In this document: positions 40,332 to 44,852 of the stretch, one piece after another
How positions within the stretch are numbered: position 1 is the stretch's first letter
Layout of the letters: each line of letters begins with the position of its first letter
Origin: Streptomyces sp. NK15101
GTDB taxonomy: Bacteria > Actinomycetota > Actinomycetes > Streptomycetales > Streptomycetaceae
DNA length: 44,852 bases
Assembly: GCF_020400725.1 (NCBI RefSeq)
Contig: NZ_JAINVG010000062.1
Coordinates: forward strand, 1-44,852
Direction of reading: 5' to 3'
The notes under the pieces: model-generated
What the model was told of the DNA's origin: nothing
The model's database searches: none
What the model saw: only the letters and a program-made list of their open reading frames with translations
Position numbers and translations under genes: made by a program

Positions 40332-42422
40332 GTGCGTGGACATCTGCCGGACGAGAACCCCGGTTTCGTGGGACGCCGCACGGAACTGGAGCGCGTGTCC
40401 GCCGCTTTGGCGGACCACCGCCTCGTCACCGTGACCGGCGTCGGGGGAGTCGGGAAGACCCGGCTCGCGCTGCGCGCCGCGCACCGCGCCGCCGACGGAC
40501 ACCCGGACGGCGCCTGGTGGACCGACCTCGCCCAGCTGGACGGCGAGCGGCTCCTCGTCCCGCTCGTCGCCGACTCCGTCGACCTCGCCGACCACACCCC
40601 CGGCATGGCCGGCACCGGGCTCGGCCGCCGCCTCGCCGACGACCGGCTGCTCCTCGTCCTCGACTCCTGCGAGCACCTCGCCGAACCCTGCGCCCGGCTC
40701 GTCACCGAACTCCTCGCCGCCGCCCCCGGACTCACCGTCCTCGCCACCAGCCGCCGCCCCCTCGGCGTCCCGGGGGAGCGGGTCGTCGCCCTCGACCCGC
40801 TGCCGCCCGCCGGACGCGACGCCCTGGAACTCCTCCGCCGGGCCGCCGGCGAGGACTTCCCCGCCGCCGGGCCCGCCGGCGAGATCTGCGTACGCCTGGA
40901 GGGCATCCCGCTCGCCCTGGAGCTGGCCGCCGCGCAGATCCGCCTCCAGGGCGCCGAAGCCGTCCGCGACCAGCTCGGCACCCGCCTCGACGCCCCGCCG
41001 GCGGCCCGCTTCGACCTGCTCGCCCACCCCGAGCGGGTCTGGCCGAGCCGCCACCAGACCCTGCGCGCCGCCATCGGCTGGAGCCACGAGCTGAGCACCC
41101 CCCTCGAACGCCTCCTCTGGGCCCGGCTCTCCGTCTTCCGCGGCCCCTTCGACCTCGCCTCCGCGACCGCCGTCTGCGCCGGCGGGCCCCTGGACCGCAC
41201 GACCCTGCCCGACGCGCTCGACGGACTCGTCCGCTCCTCCGTGGTCCGCCCGCCGGACGCCGCCGGCAGACTCCGCATGCTCGACACCATCCGCGAGTAC
41301 GGGGCGACCTGGCTGGACCGCACCGGCGAGACCGCGACGGTCGCCGAACGGCACGCCGCCCACTTCCGGGATCTGGCCCGCCGGGCCGAGACCGCATGGC
41401 ACGGCGCCCGCCAACTCCGCTGGTACCGGACCGTCGACGCGCACCACACCGACCTGCGCACCGCCCTGGACCGGCTGCTGCGCACCGATCCCGACGCCGC
41501 CCTCGACCTCGTCGGCTCCGTCGCCTTCGCCTGGTCCTGCCGGGGCCGCCTCCACGAGGCCCGCGACGGCCTCGAACGGGCCCTCCTCCGCAGCGGGACC
41601 CGGGGCCGCGCCCGCGCCCGCGCCCTGTGGGCCCTCGGCGTCACCCTGACCCTGCAGGGCGAGTCCGGCGCCGCGCAGGAGGTGAGCGAGCGCTGCGCCC
41701 GCGAGGCCAGGTACACGGAACACGTCGAGTCCCCGCCCCACGAGGGGGCTCCGCCCGGCGACCGCGGCCGGCCCGGCGACCTCACCCTCGACGCCGCCGC
41801 CCTCGCCGGACTCCTCGCCCTGACCACCGGCCGGCCCATGGCCGCGTACGTCGTCGTGGACCACGTCCTCGACGCCGCCCGGGGCGGCCCCGCCGACTCC
41901 GCCGCCCTGCTCCGCTGCCGGCTCGTGCGGGTCTTCGCCCTCACCGGCCTCGGCCGCCTCGCCGAGGCCCGGGAGCGGGCGCTCCGGCTGCGCGCCCGGT
42001 GCGAGGAGCTCGACGAGCACTGGACCCGCACCGCCCTCGAGTACCAGCTGGCCCTCACCGGCCTCCTGGAGGGCGATCCGGCGGCCGCCTCCGGCCACGC
42101 CCGCGCCATGCTCGAAGGCACCCGCAGCCTCGGCGCCAGCCTCGGCGTCGCCCTCGGTCTCGACGTCCTCGCCACCGCCCTCGCGGCCGCCGGGGACGGC
42201 GAGCGCGCCGCCGACGTGAGCGGCACGGGCGAGGCGTACTGGCGCTCCACCGGCCAGCCCCGGCGCGGCCTGCTCGGCCTGCGGGCCCTGCACGAGAAGT
42301 ACGCGGACACCGTCCGCGCGACGATCGGCGAACCCGCCTACGAGGAGATCTTCGTCCGCGCCCTCACCGGCCTCCCGCAGGACGGCCTCGACCGCGCCCT
42401 GGGCGGCCCCCGGCAGGACTGA
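40332..42422 (+). CDS. STAND/NB-ARC-type ATPase without DNA-binding domain
   Basis: Protein of 696 aa. Walker A GVGGVGKT (36-43), Walker B RLLLVLDSCEHL (Asp111), sensor region VLATSRRPLGVPGE and the winged segment RLEGIPLALELAAAQIRLQG are those of the AfsR/LuxR-associated NB-ARC ATPases. TPR-like helices fill the C-terminal half. Unlike AfsR (SARP domain first) or LAL proteins (LuxR domain last), no helix-turn-helix is present, since it starts directly with NPGFVGRRTEL and ends at GGPRQD. It is thus a signalling ATPase whose output is unknown. The GTG at 40332 with GAGGGAG upstream is preferred to the ATG at 40314. Confidence 0.85.
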   Translation: MRGHLPDENPGFVGRRTELERVSAALADHRLVTVTGVGGVGKTRLALRAAHRAADGHPDGAWWTDLAQLDGERLLVPLVADSVDLADHTPGMAGTGLGRRLADDRLLLVLDSCEHLAEPCARLVTELLAAAPGLTVLATSRRPLGVPGERVVALDPLPPAGRDALELLRRAAGEDFPAAGPAGEICVRLEGIPLALELAAAQIRLQGAEAVRDQLGTRLDAPPAARFDLLAHPERVWPSRHQTLRAAIGWSHELSTPLERLLWARLSVFRGPFDLASATAVCAGGPLDRTTLPDALDGLVRSSVVRPPDAAGRLRMLDTIREYGATWLDRTGETATVAERHAAHFRDLARRAETAWHGARQLRWYRTVDAHHTDLRTALDRLLRTDPDAALDLVGSVAFAWSCRGRLHEARDGLERALLRSGTRGRARARALWALGVTLTLQGESGAAQEVSERCAREARYTEHVESPPHEGAPPGDRGRPGDLTLDAAALAGLLALTTGRPMAAYVVVDHVLDAARGGPADSAALLRCRLVRVFALTGLGRLAEARERALRLRARCEELDEHWTRTALEYQLALTGLLEGDPAAASGHARAMLEGTRSLGASLGVALGLDVLATALAAAGDGERAADVSGTGEAYWRSTGQPRRGLLGLRALHEKYADTVRATIGEPAYEEIFVRALTGLPQDGLDRALGGPRQD

Positions 42423-42468
42423 CGGGGCTTGACGTGCCGGGCCCCCCGCCCCGGCGCACCATGGGGGC

Positions 42469-43653
42469 ATGGACGGATCCCTGAGTGGTCTGAGCGACAT
42501 CAGCACACCGGGACGCGTGGCCGGCCCCGAGGAGGGCGTCACCGCGCAGGAGCTCGCCCTCGCCGCCCGCAACCACGGGCTGCCCCTCGAAGCCCTGCGG
42601 TACGACGTCACCCCGCCCGGACTCCACTACGTCCTCGTGCACTACGACATCCCCGCCACCGAGGCGGACGGCTGGCGGCTCACCGTCGGCGGCCGGGTCC
42701 TGCGGCCGCTCGACCTGGACCTGGCGGCGCTCCGCGCCCGGCCCGCCGTCACCCGCCGGGTCACCCTGGAGTGCGCCGGGAACGGCCGGGCCCGGCTCAC
42801 CCCCCGCCCAGTCAGCCAGCCCTGGCTGGTCGAGGCCGTCGGGACCGCCGACTGGACCGGCGTCCCGCTCGCCGCGCTCCTCGCCGAGGCGGGCATCGCG
42901 GAGGACGCGGCCGACGCGGTGTTCACCGGCGCCGACCACGGGGTCGAGCGGGGCGTCGAGCAGGACTACCGCCGGAGCCTGCCCCTGGCCACGGCCGCCG
43001 ACCCCGCCCGGGACGTCCTCGTGGCGTACGCGATGAACGGCGCGCCCCTGCCGCCGCAGCACGGCAGCCCCCTCCGGCTCGTCGTCCCCGGCTGGTACGG
43101 CATGGCGCACGTGAAGTGGCTCCACGACATCACGCTCACCGACACCCCGTACACCGGCTTCCAGCAGAGCGTCGCCTACCGCCTGCGCCAGGAGGCGGAC
43201 GAACCGGGGGAGCCCGTCACGCTCATCGCGCCCCGGGCCCTGATGGTGCCGCCGGGCTTCCCCGACTTCATGTCCCGCACCCGCGTCGTGCGCCCCGGCC
43301 CCGTGCCGCTCACCGGCCGCGCCTGGTCCGGGCACGGCCCGATCGCCCGCGTCGAGGTCAGCGAGGACGGCGGGGCGGCCTGGACCGACGCCGAGACCGA
43401 ACGGGACCCTGCGCACCCCTGGGCCTGGTCCGCCTGGCACACCACCTGGAACGCGACGCCGGGCCTGCGCCACCTGACCGTGCGGGCCACCGACGCCGAG
43501 GGGAACGTCCAGCCGCTCACCGCCCCGTGGAACCGCGGCGGCTTCGCCAACAACCTGGTCCAGCGGGTCGAGGTCCTGTGCACCCCGGACGGCCCGGCCC
43601 CGTCCGCCCCCTCCTCCCGGGACGCGTCCATGACCCCGGCGGGCGGCGCGTAG
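42469..43653 (+). CDS. Soluble sulfite oxidase-family molybdoenzyme
   Basis: Protein of 394 aa. RVTLECAGNGRARL contains the molybdenum-ligand Cys102. Further landmarks are WTGVPLAALL, AYAMNGAPLPPQHGSPLRLVVPGWYGMAHVKWL and the C-terminal dimerisation domain (PIARVEVSEDGGAAWTDAET). This is the classical sulfite oxidase arrangement without a haem domain. There is no signal peptide, so it is cytoplasmic, in contrast to the membrane paralogue at 37324-38913. It would oxidise sulfite to sulfate with an unknown acceptor. It begins 46 nt after the STAND gene, with no good ribosome site. Confidence 0.9.
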   Translation: MDGSLSGLSDISTPGRVAGPEEGVTAQELALAARNHGLPLEALRYDVTPPGLHYVLVHYDIPATEADGWRLTVGGRVLRPLDLDLAALRARPAVTRRVTLECAGNGRARLTPRPVSQPWLVEAVGTADWTGVPLAALLAEAGIAEDAADAVFTGADHGVERGVEQDYRRSLPLATAADPARDVLVAYAMNGAPLPPQHGSPLRLVVPGWYGMAHVKWLHDITLTDTPYTGFQQSVAYRLRQEADEPGEPVTLIAPRALMVPPGFPDFMSRTRVVRPGPVPLTGRAWSGHGPIARVEVSEDGGAAWTDAETERDPAHPWAWSAWHTTWNATPGLRHLTVRATDAEGNVQPLTAPWNRGGFANNLVQRVEVLCTPDGPAPSAPSSRDASMTPAGGA

Positions 43654-43718
43654 AGTCGACGTCGGTGCACCCCGTACCAGCGGGTACACCGCCGACCGAC
43701 CCTGACGAGGAGACTTCC

Positions 43719-44549
43719 GTGACCGACCCGGCGTCCACCGCCCTCCAGCAGCAGATCGCCCGGGACCTCCAGGTCGCCGACACCTTCGACCCGAAGGCCG
43801 AGATCGAGCGCCGGGTGGCCTTCCTCACCGAGCGGCTCACCTCCACCGGACTGCGCTCGCTGGTCCTCGGCATCAGCGGCGGCGTCGACTCCACGACCGC
43901 CGGCCGGCTCTGCCAGCTCGCCGTGGAGCGGGCCCGCGCCGCCGGCCACGACGCCACCTTCTACGCGATGCGCCTGCCGTACGGCGTCCAGGCCGACGAG
44001 CACGACGCCCAGACCGCCCTCGGCTTCATCCGCGCCGACCGGGTCCTCACCGTGGACGTCAAGGCGGCCAGCGACGCGGCCCTGGAGGCCTGCCTCGCCG
44101 GCGGGACGACCTTCCGCGACGCCCACCACCAGGACTTCGTGCAGGGCAACATCAAGGCCCGGCAGCGGATGATCGCCCAGTACGCGGTCGCCGGCGCCCA
44201 CGACGGTCTCGTGGTCGGCACCGACCACGCCGCCGAGGCCGTCTCCGGCTTCTTCACCAAGTTCGGCGACGGCGCCGCCGACGTCGTCCCGCTGACCGGC
44301 CTGACCAAGCGGCGCGTCCGCGCGATCGCCGACGAACTGGGCGCGCCGACCGAGCTGGTGTGGAAGACCCCCACCGCCGACCTGGAGACCCTCGACCCGG
44401 GCAAGGCCGACGAGGACGCGCTCGGCGTCACCTACGACGACATCGACGACTTCCTGGAGGGCAAGCCGGTCGCGGAGGACGCCTACGCCACGATCGTCCG
44501 CCGCTACGAGCTCACCGAGCACAAGCGGCAGCTGCCCATCGCCCCCTGA
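43719..44549 (+). CDS. nadE: Ammonia-dependent NAD+ synthetase
   Basis: Protein of 276 aa that amidates nicotinic acid adenine dinucleotide to NAD+ using ATP and ammonia. The PP-loop is LGISGGVDSTTAGRL. NIKARQRMIAQYAVAG, VVGTDHAAEAVSGFFTKFGDG and LETLDPGKADEDALGVTY match the E. coli/Bacillus short-form NadE. No glutaminase domain is present. The GTG at 43719 follows GAGGAGA at 5 nt. A strong hairpin lies directly downstream. Confidence 0.96.
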   Translation: MTDPASTALQQQIARDLQVADTFDPKAEIERRVAFLTERLTSTGLRSLVLGISGGVDSTTAGRLCQLAVERARAAGHDATFYAMRLPYGVQADEHDAQTALGFIRADRVLTVDVKAASDAALEACLAGGTTFRDAHHQDFVQGNIKARQRMIAQYAVAGAHDGLVVGTDHAAEAVSGFFTKFGDGAADVVPLTGLTKRRVRAIADELGAPTELVWKTPTADLETLDPGKADEDALGVTYDDIDDFLEGKPVAEDAYATIVRRYELTEHKRQLPIAP

Positions 44550-44562
44550 GCGCCCGCCGGCG

Positions 44563-44592
44563 GGGCCGGGCCGTCCCCGGACGGCCCGGCCC
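44563..44592 (+). terminator. nadE terminator
   Basis: Perfect 14-bp arms (44563-44576, 44579-44592) around CC, 14 nt after the stop codon. Confidence 0.75.
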
Positions 44593-44700
44593 GGGGCGAC
44601 CTCCACCGCGCCGGCGACGGGGAAGGGGCCTGTCCCGGAACACCCGCGCCGTGTGATCCACTGTCCGCGCGGGGGCGTACCGAACAGGAGCAGGAGCAGC

Positions 44701-44852
44701 GTGACCACCTACCGGCAGCCGGGCCTCGTCCTCACGGACCACCGCTTCCCCGTCCCCCTCGACCACGCCCGCCCCGACGGCGAGCGCATCGAGGTCTTCG
44801 GCCGCCCGGCGAGCCCCGACTGCAGGCGCTGCGCCCGGTCGAAGGCCCGGAC
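44701..44852 (+). CDS. Start of an alpha/beta hydrolase (proline iminopeptidase-like), cut by window end
   Basis: About 50 codons are present from the GTG at 44701, which follows repeated AGGAGC purine boxes. The opening MTTYRQPGLVLTDHRFPVPL to RIEVFGR resembles the N-terminus of streptomycete S33-type prolyl aminopeptidases, which begin with a similar strand before the GGPG oxyanion loop. The catalytic region lies outside the window. The last 18 codons (PASPDCRRCARSKAR) fit the family poorly. Confidence 0.5.
   Translation, partial: MTTYRQPGLVLTDHRFPVPLDHARPDGERIEVFGRPASPDCRRCARSKAR

Noticed and set aside
12226..43653. Functional link between the TauE/SafE permease and the two sulfite-oxidase-family genes as a sulfite-handling system.
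   Set aside because: They are 24-30 kb apart with unrelated neighbours. TauE/SafE proteins have many substrates.
1..44852. Defence island, prophage or conjugative element.
   Set aside because: No restriction, toxin, integrase, transposase, capsid or transfer genes were seen. The STAND ATPase alone is not enough, as this subtype is common near regulators.

Overview
The window is very GC-rich, with third codon positions almost always G or C. GTG starts are frequent, promoters are of the TTGACN-N17-TAGRNT type, and terminators are long, U-poor perfect hairpins. The gene content (GluABCD uptake system, Eis-type acetyltransferase, Lsr2-type DNA-binding domain, secreted polysaccharide-degrading enzymes with lectin/discoidin modules, STAS/anti-sigma-type ATPase pair, remnant of a large LuxR-family ATPase regulator) points to a Streptomyces or close relative. 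It looks like accessory-leaning chromosomal arm sequence. No tRNA, rRNA, insertion sequence, prophage or CRISPR array is visible.

Layout. 0.2-4.7 kb (minus): DUF4097 protein, ribbon-helix-helix (RHH) protein with a tandem 10-bp operator-like array upstream, and a large secreted alpha/beta hydrolase. 4.9-8.4 kb: peroxide defence, with katG divergent from a Fur-family repressor that converges on tpx. 8.6-11.2 kb: secreted alginate-lyase-family protein and GH16-ricin glucanase, each with its own promoter. 11.4-13.0 kb: AraC regulator divergent from a TauE/SafE permease. 13.2-19.2 kb (minus): a three-gene set of a 325-aa helical protein, an HSP90-family ATPase, and a 1033-aa TPR protein whose start lies 2 nt from the HSP90 stop. 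19.5-22.3 kb: AI-2E-type permease and a CBM32-GH8 enzyme with a perfect 31-bp operator at its transcription start. 22.3-26.3 kb: FAD monooxygenase (minus), GNAT acetyltransferase fused to an Lsr2-type domain, overlapping phosphopantetheinyl transferase, TrmO-like protein. 26.5-28.4 kb (minus): DHA2 exporter with an operator cluster, and a small hypothetical gene. 28.6-31.2 kb: secreted serine hydrolase, STAS protein and HATPase (overlapping pair), Rho_N-like basic protein. 31.2-33.8 kb: fused carboxyltransferase, a frameshifted LuxR remnant bracketed by short tandem repeats, single-domain cNMP-binding protein. 34.0-37.3 kb: gluABCD. 37.3-44.9 kb: membrane molybdopterin oxidoreductase, Eis acetyltransferase, STAND ATPase, soluble sulfite oxidase, nadE and a truncated hydrolase gene.

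The points I rate most worth following are the GNAT-Lsr2 fusion coupled to a PPTase, the HSP90/TPR cassette, the 10-bp-period array upstream of the RHH gene, the GH8 operator that suggests a chitosanase, a GluB-like binding protein without a lipobox, and the frameshifted LuxR remnant. All functional calls come from reading motifs by eye. No database search was run.
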